Shown here one piece after another: positions 26,596-33,581 of a stretch of DNA of 64,000 nucleotides (position 1 is its first letter; the number at the start of each line of letters is the position of its first letter). The stretch covers positions 124,001-188,000 of the forward strand of contig NZ_BSFK01000016.1 in NCBI RefSeq assembly GCF_027922305.1, given 5' to 3'. Source of the DNA: Methylopila jiangsuensis. GTDB lineage: Bacteria; Pseudomonadota; Alphaproteobacteria; Rhizobiales; Methylopilaceae. A model generated the notes under the pieces. The model did no database searches, had not been told where the DNA came from, and worked only from the letters and a program-made list of their open reading frames with translations. The translations under genes and the position numbers were made by a program.

Positions 26596-27241
26596 TCAGA
26601 TACCAAAGTGGAAACTTACTGCGATGTCGCCGGCGCCCTGGCGCCCTGGCGCCGAGCGCCCGCCGCGTCGACGCGCCACGAGCCGCTCCTCCCGGCAGAG
26701 GCGGTAGACCTTCCTCAGGTTCATCCTCAATCCCTCCCGCCTCAGCAGGATCGCCAGCCGCCGGTAGCCGAACCGGCGGCGCTCATCGGCAAGCTCCCGC
26801 AGGCGCGTGCGGACGGCGGCATCGCCATCCGCCTCGCGCCGGCGCTGGAAGCTCGACCGATCCACTCCGATCAGCCTGCAGGCCCGGCGCTCCGAGTAGC
26901 CGTGATCGTCGATCACGCGCTTCACCGTCGCGAACCGCGCCGCAGGCGAGATCAGTTTTTCCCAGCAGATCCTTCAGCGCCGCATTGTCGAGCATCTGCT
27001 CGGCCAGAAGCTTCTTCAGCCGCCGGTTCTCCTCCTCGAGCGTGCGCAGCCGCGCCGTCTCGGAGGCCGTCATGCCGCCGTACCGAGCCTTCCCCTTGTA
27101 GAGCGTGGCGTCCGAGATCCCGTGCTTGCGGCGCACGTCGGCGGTCTTCATCCCCGCCTCGTGCTCCTTCAGCACCGAGATGACCTGCTCCTCGGTGAAA
27201 CGGCTCCGCCGCATGATCCTTCTCCTGATCGAAGGACCCAA
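26596..27241 (-). mobile_element. IS3-family insertion sequence remnant (orfA complete, orfB truncated)
   Basis: OrfA (ATG 27214) encodes an HTH plus leucine-zipper protein (RRSRFTEEQVISVLKEHEAGMKTADVRRKHGISDATLYKGKARYGG). A GAAAAAC run near 26957 is a candidate programmed -1 slippage site leading into orfB (SPAARFATVKRVIDDHGYSERRACRLIGVDRSSFQRRR). OrfB stops after the HTH_21 region (KVYRLCREERLVARRRGGR), so the DDE integrase core is gone. The layout resembles the IS407/IS1222 side of IS3. The cut end at about 26600-26660 carries a short GGCGCCCTGGCGCC repetition. Not capable of transposing by itself. Confidence 0.85.
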
Positions 27242-27332
27242 CTTATCCGTGGCGGGAACTCAGGGGAGCACGTCACGTCCCACGGCGTTCAGCTTTAAAG
27301 CGTAGTCTGTAATCGCCCGTCAGCAGCGCTGC

Positions 27333-27749
27333 CTATCGAACTGCGCCGTCGAAATTTTCTCGTGCGGTCTCGACCCTGTCGAGGTTTTGCTCGGCCCATA
27401 TCCACACGCTGCAGAACGCCGCACCCAAGCTTTTTCCAAGATCTGTCAGGCGATAGTCGACCCTTGGCGGAACCACCGCATGCACGGTGCGGGTCAACAT
27501 GCCATCGCGTTCCATCTGCCTGAGGGTCTGTGTCAGCATCTTCTGGCTGATGCCGGGCACATTTCGCGCGAGCTGGGTGAAGCGCAACTCCTCATGATCG
27601 TTCAGGACTTCGAGAACGATCATTGTCCATTTATCGGCCACGCGTCCGATCAGGTCGTTCACCAATGCCTCGACCTTCGGATCGGTTTCTCCGTCAACGT
27701 CCCCGCCGGCGTTGTGGGTTGCGGCCTGAACGGTCTGAGGGCTGCGCAT
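27333..27749 (-). CDS. HxlR family winged-helix regulator (138 aa)
   Basis: Small DNA-binding protein: LIGRVADKWTMIVLEVLNDHEELRFTQLARNVPGISQKMLTQTLRQMERDGMLTRTVHAVVPPRVDYRLTDLGKSL is a full HxlR domain. Such regulators often respond to electrophiles or oxidants and control a divergent reductase. The SDR gene at 27854 is divergent, with a palindromic site between the two genes. The ATG at 27749 gives the usual family length, while the open frame extends 84 bp further. HxlR proteins often use a cysteine for sensing; the only Cys here is in AAFCSVWIWAEQ near the C-terminus. Confidence 0.9.
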   Translation of the reverse strand: MRSPQTVQAATHNAGGDVDGETDPKVEALVNDLIGRVADKWTMIVLEVLNDHEELRFTQLARNVPGISQKMLTQTLRQMERDGMLTRTVHAVVPPRVDYRLTDLGKSLGAAFCSVWIWAEQNLDRVETARENFDGAVR

Positions 27750-27755
27750 TTTCCA

Positions 27756-27777
27756 ATACTCTCTTTTCGGTAAGTAT
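27756..27777. promoter_or_regulatory. Candidate HxlR operator (ATACT-N12-AGTAT)
   Basis: An inverted repeat ATACT (27756-27760) and AGTAT (27773-27777) lies directly upstream of hxlR and inside the 100-bp divergent promoter region. HxlR-family operators are often spaced TACT/AGTA palindromes, so this fits a shared operator for the regulator and the SDR gene. Confidence 0.5.
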
Positions 27778-27853
27778 AAATCTTTTGAGCGCCTACTTTC
27801 TATCACGCCTGCGCCGGCCCAGTTGAGACCCATAACAAATTATGGAGCTCCCG

Positions 27854-28618
27854 ATGAAACTCTCCGGCAACGCCATCCTCATCACCGGCGGCGGCTCCGG
27901 CATCGGCGCGGCGCTTGCGCAGCGCTTCCACGATCTGGGCAACACCATCATCGTCGCCGGCCGGCGGCAGGACGCGCTGGATCGCACCTGCGAAGGGCGG
28001 GCGAACATGCATGCTCTCAGGCTCGACATCGAAAGCGCGGCGGCAATCGACCAATTCGCCAAAGATATCGTCGCCAGATTTCCGGCGCTGAACATCGTGA
28101 TCAACAATGCCGGCATCATGCGTTCGGAGCGTCTGGAAACTCGCCGTGACCTTGCCGACGCCGAGGCGACAATCACCACCAATCTGCTTGGCCCGATCCG
28201 GATGACCAACGCGCTGATTGATCACCTCGTCGCCCGGCCCGATGCGGCGATCGTAAATGTCAGTTCCGGTCTGGCTTTCGTGCCGCTGTACACCAGCCCC
28301 ACCTATAACGCGACCAAGGCCGCGATCCATTCTTACAGCCTCTCGCTGCGCGAGGCCCTGAAGGGCGAGGTTGAGGTCATTGAGCTTGCGCCGCCCGCCG
28401 TGCAGACAGGTTTGACGCCCGGACAGGAAACCCGCGCGGGCTACCAGCCGCTCGGTGAGTTCATTGACGAGGTGATGGCCCTGTTTGCCCAGCAGCCGAC
28501 GCCAGCAGAAATCATCGTCACCCGCGCCCGTTTCCAGCGTTTCGCCGAGGCGGAAGGGCGTTTCGATGCGACCATCGCGACGCTCAGCGACATGGCCCGC
28601 AAAGCGCGCGGCGATTAA
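27854..28618 (+). CDS. SDR family oxidoreductase, DltE-like (254 aa)
   Basis: Classical short-chain dehydrogenase: cofactor motif TGGGSGIG (about 15-22), NNAG (about 85-88), catalytic Ser in NVSSGLAFVP and YxxxK in YNATKAAIHSYS. The arginine in VAGRR after the second strand suggests NADPH preference. It resembles the DltE/YqhD-neighbour type oxidoreductases often paired with HxlR or TetR regulators. An ATG at 27842 also exists, but 27854 has GGAG at 27845-27848. The substrate is unknown; the context implies induction through the divergent HxlR protein. Confidence 0.9.
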   Translation: MKLSGNAILITGGGSGIGAALAQRFHDLGNTIIVAGRRQDALDRTCEGRANMHALRLDIESAAAIDQFAKDIVARFPALNIVINNAGIMRSERLETRRDLADAEATITTNLLGPIRMTNALIDHLVARPDAAIVNVSSGLAFVPLYTSPTYNATKAAIHSYSLSLREALKGEVEVIELAPPAVQTGLTPGQETRAGYQPLGEFIDEVMALFAQQPTPAEIIVTRARFQRFAEAEGRFDATIATLSDMARKARGD

Positions 28619-28954
28619 TCTGAACAACGCCTTGGCGGCTCAACATTGGGTCGACCAATTCAGTCGTGATTATGGAGGGCTATGGCGTAGACGTAGCGCT
28701 CCGTTTCATCCTCTCCGGCCCGCCACCGAGATCAGGGCCGCCATATCGGCCCATCATTTTTGAGCAAATGGGCTCATGGGCGCAGCGGCGATGTCACCTG
28801 TTGTTGCCCGGGTCCGGACGCCGTTGGGCCGTTCGGAGTTCTCGCCGCCATCTTGGGCTCCGGCGGATAAGTCAATGTCACTCGCGCATGCCGCCGAAGC
28901 AGGATCGGGTCGCCGGCCATCAACGAGCCGCCGCGCTGGTCGATCGACGCCCGG
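28619..28954. other. Region between SDR and TetR genes, carries second direct-repeat copy
   Basis: About 336 bp with no supported gene. It holds the second 22-bp repeat (28722-28743) followed by sequence related to that downstream of tRNA-Ser, plus short fragments without recognisable coding potential. It probably marks an old recombination or integration junction. Confidence 0.4.
28722..28743 (+). repeat. 22-bp direct repeat, copy 2 (att-like)
   Basis: Exact copy of the 22 bp at 23966-23987 that overlap the tRNA-Ser 3' end, in the same orientation. The two copies bracket a 4.7-kb segment with the integrase remnant, the acidic protein, the acetyltransferase, the IS3 remnant and the HxlR/SDR pair. 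Confidence 0.7.
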
Positions 28955-29620
28955 TCAGGTGCGCGGCAGCACGCCCAGCAGCATCGAGGTGAACGAGGCC
29001 CGCAGCGCATCGCGCAGGTCCATGTGAAGCGCGCCAAGAGCGGGCTCGTCCGCATAGGCGGCGAGGAGGCTGGGCGGCGGCGGGGCGTAGGCCGACAGGG
29101 CGCCCGCCGACAGGAGGCTCATCAGGCAGAACAGTTGGGCGCCGTCGCCAAGTTCCGGCACATGCTGTCGCATGAGTTCAGTCATGTTCGCGAGCCGGTC
29201 GAGCGAGGACCGCTTGCACCGCTTTATCGTCTCGATCGAGACATTGCGCTCCAGGACGCCGCCCTGCGCGCCGAAGAGGTCGCATAGCGCCGGTCGGCGC
29301 GCCAGCGAGCGGCTGAGGATCTCCGCTAGTTCAGCGGTTCGTTGATCCGGCGTCGCCCGCGCGTCGATGCCGTCGGCCAGTTCGGCCGCCAGATCGGCAA
29401 GCCAGCGTCCAAGAAAGTCGTCCAGCAGTTCGAGCAGCACGGCCTCGCGCGATTCGAAATAGCGCAGGACGTTCGACTTGGCCAAGCCGACCCGCCGGCT
29501 GAGCTCGTTGAGACTGACCTCGGCCAAAGGCATCTCGCCGAGCATCGCAGCCGCCGTATCCAGGATCGCCCTGCGCCGGGCCTCACGTTGCTCCTCGTTT
29601 CGCGCACGCTGAAAAGTCAC
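28955..29620 (-). CDS. TetR family transcriptional repressor (221 aa)
   Basis: The N-terminal TetR HTH is AILDTAAAMLGEMPLAEVSLNELSRRVGLAKSNVLRYFESREAVLLELLDDFL; the C-terminal helical domain is of the type seen in TetR proteins beside oxidoreductases. GTG at 29620 is chosen: it has GGGAG upstream and starts right at the conserved N-terminus (TFQRARNEEQREARRRAIL). The next upstream candidate start would read through the operator region. It is divergent from the SDR gene at 29717, with three operator-like palindromes between them, so it very likely represses that gene and itself. Confidence 0.9.
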   Translation of the reverse strand: MTFQRARNEEQREARRRAILDTAAAMLGEMPLAEVSLNELSRRVGLAKSNVLRYFESREAVLLELLDDFLGRWLADLAAELADGIDARATPDQRTAELAEILSRSLARRPALCDLFGAQGGVLERNVSIETIKRCKRSSLDRLANMTELMRQHVPELGDGAQLFCLMSLLSAGALSAYAPPPPSLLAAYADEPALGALHMDLRDALRASFTSMLLGVLPRT

Positions 29621-29630
29621 GCTCTCGCTC
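28979..29630 (-). other. Note: GTG start decides TetR reading frame
   Basis: The minus-strand frame of the TetR gene is open up to 29686, across two of the three operator palindromes. The GTG at 29618-29620 with a GGGAG ribosome-binding site some 9 bases upstream leaves all three palindromes in the intergenic region, which fits their role as operators. Confidence 0.4.
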
Positions 29631-29637
29631 CCGCTAA

Positions 29638-29702
29638 AGACCAATGGTCTCTTGACGTAAGACCGCCGGTCTCTAATGTGCAGCATTACAGACCGATGGT
29701 TC
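29638..29702. promoter_or_regulatory. Triple TetR operator, AGACCNNYGGTCT repeats
   Basis: Three copies of a 13-bp palindrome lie in the divergent promoter: AGACCAATGGTCT (29638-29650), AGACCGCCGGTCT (29660-29672) and AGACCGATGGTTC (29690-29702, one arm imperfect). Their spacing (22 and 30 bp between centres) covers both promoters. They are most simply explained as binding sites for the TetR repressor encoded at 28955. Confidence 0.8.
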
Positions 29703-29716
29703 TATAGGGGCGTTCC

Positions 29717-30619
29717 GTGAGTGGCAATTGGACCGAGCACAGCATCCCCGACCAGCGCGGACGGATCGCGATCGTCACCGGCGGCAACACCGGGCTGGGT
29801 TTTGAGACGGCGCGGATGCTTGCCGCGCATGGAGCGAAAGTGGTTCTGGCGGTCCGCGACGTGGCGAAGGGCGCGCAGGCGGCGGCCCGCATCGCCGGCG
29901 AGGTCGCCGTCCAGGCGCTCGACCTGGCCTCGCTCAATTCGATCCGCTCGGCGGCGGCCGACCTGCGGGCCGCCTATCCGCGCATCGATCTTCTGATCAA
30001 CAACGCCGGGGTGATGTACACGCCGAGGCAGACCACCTCGGACGGTTTCGAACTGCAGTTCGGCGTCAACCACCTCGGCCACTTCGCGCTGACGGGTCTC
30101 CTGCTCGACGGCCTTCTCCCGGTTCCCGGCTCCCGCGTCGTGACGGTCAGCAGCACCGGCCACCGCATTCAGGCCGCCATCCATTTCGACGACCTGCAGG
30201 GGCAGCGTTCGTACAGCCGCGCTGGCGCCTACGGCCAGTCCAAACTGGCCAACCTGATGTTCACCTATGAACTTCAGCGCCGCCTCGCCCGGCATGGCGC
30301 GACGGTCGCGGTGGCGGCCCATCCCGGTGTGTCCAACACTGAACTGATCCGAAACCTGCCGTCCGCGTTTCGTGGTCCCATAAGCTGGCTTGCGCCATTG
30401 CTGACCCAAAAGCCTGAAATGGGCGCCTTGCCGACGCTGCGCGCCGCCACCGATCCGGCGGTTCTCGGCGGGCAATATTACGGCCCCGGCGGGTGGGGTG
30501 AAGTGCGCGGATATCCAAAACTGGTCACCTCCAGCGCCGACTCCTACGACCTTGCCGTGCAGCGGCGACTGTGGACCGTCTCCGAGGAACTCACCGGCGT
30601 GATGTTTCCGGTGAGGTGA
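29717..30619 (+). CDS. SDR family oxidoreductase, retinol-dehydrogenase-like (300 aa)
   Basis: Short-chain dehydrogenase with cofactor motif TGGNTGLG (about 22-29), NNAGVMYTP, the catalytic region VVTVSSTGHRI and YGQSKLANLMFTYELQRRLA with Tyr/Lys. The C-terminal half (VAAHPGVSNTELIRNLP, GGQYYGPGGWGEVRGYPK) is typical of the WWOX/retinol-dehydrogenase-like bacterial SDRs. Start GTG 29717 lies 15 bp after the third operator and is preceded by TAGGGGCG. Expected to be induced when the TetR protein binds its ligand. The substrate is unknown. Confidence 0.9.
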   Translation: MSGNWTEHSIPDQRGRIAIVTGGNTGLGFETARMLAAHGAKVVLAVRDVAKGAQAAARIAGEVAVQALDLASLNSIRSAAADLRAAYPRIDLLINNAGVMYTPRQTTSDGFELQFGVNHLGHFALTGLLLDGLLPVPGSRVVTVSSTGHRIQAAIHFDDLQGQRSYSRAGAYGQSKLANLMFTYELQRRLARHGATVAVAAHPGVSNTELIRNLPSAFRGPISWLAPLLTQKPEMGALPTLRAATDPAVLGGQYYGPGGWGEVRGYPKLVTSSADSYDLAVQRRLWTVSEELTGVMFPVR

Positions 30620-30730
30620 GGCGGCGCGCCATGTGTGAAGAGGATAGATGTCGCGCGGGCGTCCGCCGAATAGGCTCCCATCGTAATTAACGAACCCATT
30701 CCAATCCCACTTCGTGGAACGAAAATAAAT
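30620..30730. other. Intergenic AT-rich sequence left of the IS1595 element
   Basis: AT-rich non-coding DNA downstream of the SDR gene. The last 8 bases (AAATAAAT, 30723-30730) are the left copy of the target-site duplication of the element that follows. No gene or RNA is seen. Confidence 0.5.
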
Positions 30731-30853
30731 AAGGCTTATCCCGTTGATTAAGGTTGGCCTATATGTTGATATGTACTATAATAAATACGTACCCTGATTA
30801 GGGGCAAAGCCTATAAATGTCGTCTCTTTTTTTTAAAGGATGATTGGGAAAAC

Positions 30854-30887
30854 AAAAAAAGCGGGGATCGCCTTAAGCGATCCCCGC
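30854..30887 (-). terminator. Strong intrinsic terminator for minus-strand peptide gene
   Basis: An 11-bp perfect stem, GCGGGGATCGC (30861-30871) with its complement at 30877-30887 and a 5-nt loop, is followed on the minus strand by a run of seven T (30854-30860). It lies 5 bp beyond the stop of the 31-codon gene, so that gene has its own transcript end. Confidence 0.88.
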
Positions 30888-30892
30888 CCGAG

Positions 30893-30988
30893 CTACAGTA
30901 AAATTAAGACGGCTACCAAGAGTGTGTTTAGTACTTTGGCGACGTCAAGTTTCACTGTAACATCGACACGGATGCTTGTCCGATTCAT
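30893..30988 (-). CDS. Tiny peptide with hydrophobic C-terminus inside IS1595 element (31 aa)
   Basis: A short frame with an excellent ribosome-binding site: GGAGG (complement of 30997-31001) lies 8 bases before the ATG at 30988; another ATG at 30994 is too close to it. The peptide begins MNRTSIRVDVTVKLDV and ends in a hydrophobic stretch (LLVAVLILL). A strong terminator follows at once. Hydrophobic peptides of this size occur as type I toxins or small membrane regulators; no family is recognised here. The SD, compact frame and terminator together support a real gene. Confidence 0.6.
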   Translation of the reverse strand: MNRTSIRVDVTVKLDVAKVLNTLLVAVLILL

Positions 30989-31042
30989 GGACATGACCTC
31001 CGGGTCAGGCGCGCCTCGACCCAAAAGGTTGAGGTTACGGCC

Positions 31043-31247
31043 CCCATCGAACGGTTTTGCCGCCGTTCATGGGTGCATCGGCCCGCTTCCGGTGTTCATG
31101 ACCACCGTTAGCGGTCCCACGTGCTTCCCTCTAGAAGCCGCAGTGACTCCGTCACCGTGGCTTCGTGTGAACACAGTTCAATCGAGGCCGTGGGTTGCCG
31201 CTGAGTCCCTGCGAGAAGCGCGATGAAGCTTATCGGCTCTCGCAGGG
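31043..31247. other. Hairpin-rich non-coding stretch, possible structured RNA
   Basis: In about 205 bp there are three strong inverted repeats: 31043-31073 (11 pairs, one bulged C, 8-nt loop, arms CCCAT.GAACGG), 31134-31164 (arms GAAGCC and GTGAC, 3-nt loop) and 31207-31247 (CCCTGCGAGA arms, 21-nt loop). The stretch lies between the transposase stop and the tiny peptide gene. On the minus strand it would be the leader of the peptide; on the plus strand it could be an antisense or independent RNA. No known RNA family is recognised. Confidence 0.5.
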
Positions 31248-31266
31248 GCGACAGTGGCTCAATGCC

Positions 31267-32235
31267 CTAAGGCTGCTGCCGAGGCAATGGGTTTTTGTAA
31301 GCTTCCCTCAACGCCTTCAACGACATCGGCCCCACCGCCATCCCGATCCCAAGCAGGACGTCGAACGCCTCGGCGTAACGGCGTCGGAAGTTCCAGCGGA
31401 ACGCGAACTCGTCAAGATAGGCTTGCAGGTAGCAGCGGCGTAAACCGTGATAGACGCCCATGCCCCAGCGCTTGAGGTTCGAAAACACGCGGTGAATCCA
31501 GGGCATGAAGACGTGCGCGGGCATCATGCCAATGACCCGCTCCTTGTGCTCCCGGTCCTTCAGCCCGCGATAGCCGGTGTTGCCATCCGTTGAGATGGTC
31601 GATTTTGGAACGGTAACGCTCTCCACGAAGGCGCGCAGCGTCGCGCCCTGGAAATCGCTGGCGGCTTTCAGGCGAATGCGTCCCGGACCCTTGCCGCCAT
31701 CCTTGAGTTCGACCGCGCCAAGGACGATCAGCTTGCCGACCGGGCTTCGCCCTTGCGTCCCGAAGCGTCGGGAGTCGCTCTTGGCGTGATAGGGCATGGA
31801 CGACTCGTCCACCTCCACGACGCCTTCCAGCGCGCCGCGATCGGGATCGACCATGGCCTTGCGCAGGCGATGCAGTAGGAACCACGCGGTCTTGTATGAA
31901 CCGATCCCGAGCTTGGCCTGAAGCTGGAGCGCTGAGATGCCGTTGGAATGCGTCGCCACAAGGTGTGCGGCGAGGAACCACGTTCGCAGCGGCAGATGCG
32001 TACGGTGCATGATGGTGCCCGCCGTAGCGGACGTCTGCTTGCCGCAGCCAGCGCACTCATAGGTCCACGGCTTCGTGGCGAGCCGCCATCCCTTGACGCA
32101 AGCGCATGCAGGGCAGCGGAAGCCATCAGGCCAGCGCTTCCGGATCAGATGCTCGGCGCAAGCCGCGTCATCCGGGAACAGAGCCATAAAGGCTTGTAGT
32201 GAAATGGGACGATCATGGGTCCAGCGCGCGCTCAT
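31267..32235 (-). CDS. IS1595 family (ISXO2-like) transposase (322 aa)
   Basis: The N-terminal zinc ribbon (CPACACVKGWRL to YECAGCGKQTS, about 38-75) is followed by the ISXO2-like DDE domain: VVEVDESSMPY with the first Asp, TISTDGNTGYRGL with the second Asp, and the HRVFSNLKRWGMGVYHGLR...YLDEFAFRWNFRRRY block at about 255-300. The protein is full length without frameshifts, so the enzyme may be active. The nearby element ends and target duplication agree with recent transposition. It is transcribed toward the tiny peptide gene. Confidence 0.92.
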   Translation of the reverse strand: MSARWTHDRPISLQAFMALFPDDAACAEHLIRKRWPDGFRCPACACVKGWRLATKPWTYECAGCGKQTSATAGTIMHRTHLPLRTWFLAAHLVATHSNGISALQLQAKLGIGSYKTAWFLLHRLRKAMVDPDRGALEGVVEVDESSMPYHAKSDSRRFGTQGRSPVGKLIVLGAVELKDGGKGPGRIRLKAASDFQGATLRAFVESVTVPKSTISTDGNTGYRGLKDREHKERVIGMMPAHVFMPWIHRVFSNLKRWGMGVYHGLRRCYLQAYLDEFAFRWNFRRRYAEAFDVLLGIGMAVGPMSLKALREAYKNPLPRQQP

Positions 32236-32264
32236 GCCGGCTCACGAGCAAATGCCGCGCCATT

Positions 32265-32477
32265 TCATCCACTGTCAGAAAGTAAATGTAAGGGAGATAC
32301 TTTTAGGACAGAGGCGATCTTTTCAACCACATCGAGAGTCGGATTCTTCGAACCACGCTCGATGCCGCCAACGTAGCTGTAAGCCAAGCCGACCTCGTGC
32401 GCCAGGCCTTCCAAGGTCATGCCCTTGTCGAGGCGGGCTTTCCGCACGTTCTTACCGAAGGTCTCAGCCAAGCGCAT
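32265..32477 (-). CDS. Small XRE-type helix-turn-helix regulator, passenger of IS1595 element (70 aa)
   Basis: A single Cro/CI-like HTH: FGKNVRKARLDKGMTLEGLAHEVGLAYSYVGGIERGSKNPTLDVVEKIASVLKVSPLHLL. The ATG at 32477 is used; the frame goes on to a TTG at 32492. The last four residues and stop lie in the inner inverted repeat of the transposase unit, so the natural C-terminus may have been replaced. It is divergent from the membrane peptide at 32561. It could regulate that gene or the transposase. Confidence 0.85.
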   Translation of the reverse strand: MRLAETFGKNVRKARLDKGMTLEGLAHEVGLAYSYVGGIERGSKNPTLDVVEKIASVLKVSPLHLLSDSG

Positions 32478-32560
32478 GCGCGCATGACGCAAGCGATCGT
32501 TAACCCGTTCCAGTCACTATAGTGACCGTCGCCGCTCTCGCGACGCGGTGGAGAATTGTG

Positions 32561-32734
32561 ATGCTGACGACTCTGTCCGTTTTTGTCCTTTGCAGTGTGA
32601 CCGGCGTCACTGTCGCCGTAGCCCTATGGCTTTATCGACTGGTCACTGAGCTTCGAAATGAGGTTCAAAATCTACGCTTCGAACTTCAACGCGTTCGCTT
32701 GGTTACGACAAAACAGGACAGACACCACATCTAG
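32561..32734 (+). CDS. Small membrane peptide with coiled-coil tail (57 aa)
   Basis: ATG 32561 follows GGAG (32550-32553) with a 7-nt spacer. The protein has one membrane helix (LSVFVLCSVTGVTVAVALWLYRLV, about 4-28) and a charged amphipathic tail (ELRNEVQNLRFELQRVRLV) typical of a short coiled coil. There is no named family. It lies between the XRE gene and the right end of the IS1595 element, divergent from XRE, and is probably a passenger gene. Confidence 0.6.
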   Translation: MLTTLSVFVLCSVTGVTVAVALWLYRLVTELRNEVQNLRFELQRVRLVTTKQDRHHI

Positions 32735-32794
32735 GGGGACCTGAGCCAAGGGGATAAGCCTTAAATAAATAGCGCATTGACCCAAATTGGCGGG

Positions 32795-33538
32795 TCATGA
32801 TCCTGTATGTATTTGAAGTATGCGCTTATCCAGCCAGATGAGGTTGGGGGCATTGCTTCGGACTGATCCTGCGATGGCGAGAAAATGGTCGGGCGTTGGG
32901 CGGAAACGCCAGAAACGCCATCGCGCCGGATCGTCGGGACATCTTTCGCTGAAGCGGATGGAGGGCGACGGGCCTGACACCTCGAAAGCGAAGCTGTCGA
33001 GGTCGAGCGAGAACCCAAGGCCGCGAGCCTTGATGTAGGCCTCCTTCAACGTCCAGAGCGCAAAGAACAGGTCCCGCCGTTCCGCCTCGTCTGGCCCAGC
33101 CGAGAAGGCCGCCAGTTCGTGCCCCGAGAACACGGAGCGGGCGAGGCCTTCCAGGTCCTTGGCGCGCCTCATGCTCTCGACGTCCACGCCGATCAGCGGA
33201 TCGGCGGCGACGGCGACGGCGACCAGACCGTCCGTGTGGCTGAGATTGAAATGAAGCCCCAGGCCGGCCGTCGTCTCCACATGCGGCCGGCCGAACGCGT
33301 TCGCGCCGAAGGTCCAGTCCTCGGGTAGGACATCCGCATAGCGCGACAGGGTCAGGCGCAGCAGGGCGTGGGCGGCCAGATACTGCAGCCGCGCGCCGGA
33401 CGCCACGAAACGGTCGCAACGCCCTCGTTCCTCCTCGCTCAGGAGCGCGAGGCAGGATCGCTCCTGCGCCGCGTCGAGATCGTCGGGCCGGGCGAGCCAG
33501 ACGTCGATCCGTCCCGGCGGAAGCGTCAGGCGTTCCAT
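32795..33538 (-). CDS. 4'-phosphopantetheinyl transferase, Sfp type (247 aa)
   Basis: Transfers the phosphopantetheine arm of CoA to carrier domains of NRPS/PKS or related proteins. Signatures: LHFNLSHTDGLVAVAVA (about 95-110), IGVDVE (Asp and Glu for Mg) and FFALWTLKEAYIKARGLGFSL (WxxKEA). Length and two-lobed layout are those of the broad-specificity Sfp group. It lies just downstream of a TonB receptor, the position of the YbtD-like gene in siderophore loci, but no NRPS gene is present in the window. Its carrier protein is thus encoded elsewhere or lost. Confidence 0.92.
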   Translation of the reverse strand: MERLTLPPGRIDVWLARPDDLDAAQERSCLALLSEEERGRCDRFVASGARLQYLAAHALLRLTLSRYADVLPEDWTFGANAFGRPHVETTAGLGLHFNLSHTDGLVAVAVAADPLIGVDVESMRRAKDLEGLARSVFSGHELAAFSAGPDEAERRDLFFALWTLKEAYIKARGLGFSLDLDSFAFEVSGPSPSIRFSERCPDDPARWRFWRFRPTPDHFLAIAGSVRSNAPNLIWLDKRILQIHTGS

Positions 33539-33581
33539 GAACCGCAGGGCCGCCTGCGCTGCTTCTCCGCCGCGGCCCTCG

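Larger units (their letters stand above)
30731..32762 (-). mobile_element. IS1595-family element with passenger genes, 12-bp ends and 8-bp duplication
   Basis: Perfect 12-bp inverted ends, AAGGCTTATCCC at 30731-30742 and its complement at 32751-32762, are flanked by perfect 8-bp direct repeats AAATAAAT (30723-30730 and 32763-32770). An 8-bp duplication is the known hallmark of IS1595 transposition, and an intact IS1595/ISXO2-type transposase lies inside. At about 2.03 kb the element is longer than a plain IS. Besides the transposase it carries a 31-codon peptide gene, a hairpin-rich stretch, an XRE regulator and a membrane peptide. An inner inverted pair GACAGTGG (31250-31257 and 32269-32276) closely brackets the transposase and could be an older boundary. 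Confidence 0.8.

Noticed and set aside
30840-31226. Plus-strand 128-codon frame through the terminator and hairpin stretch
   Set aside because: It runs through a strong terminator hairpin and three further hairpins, lacks an RBS and has no family; the minus-strand peptide gene and its terminator explain the region better.
31250-32276. GACAGTGG inverted pair as the outer ends of the IS1595 element
   Set aside because: No direct repeat flanks this inner pair, while the outer 12-bp ends are bordered by a perfect 8-bp duplication. It may be an older inner boundary only.
32795-33538. PPTase as proof of a nonribosomal siderophore synthesis cluster in the window
   Set aside because: No adenylation, condensation or ketosynthase motifs occur anywhere in the window; only uptake genes accompany it.
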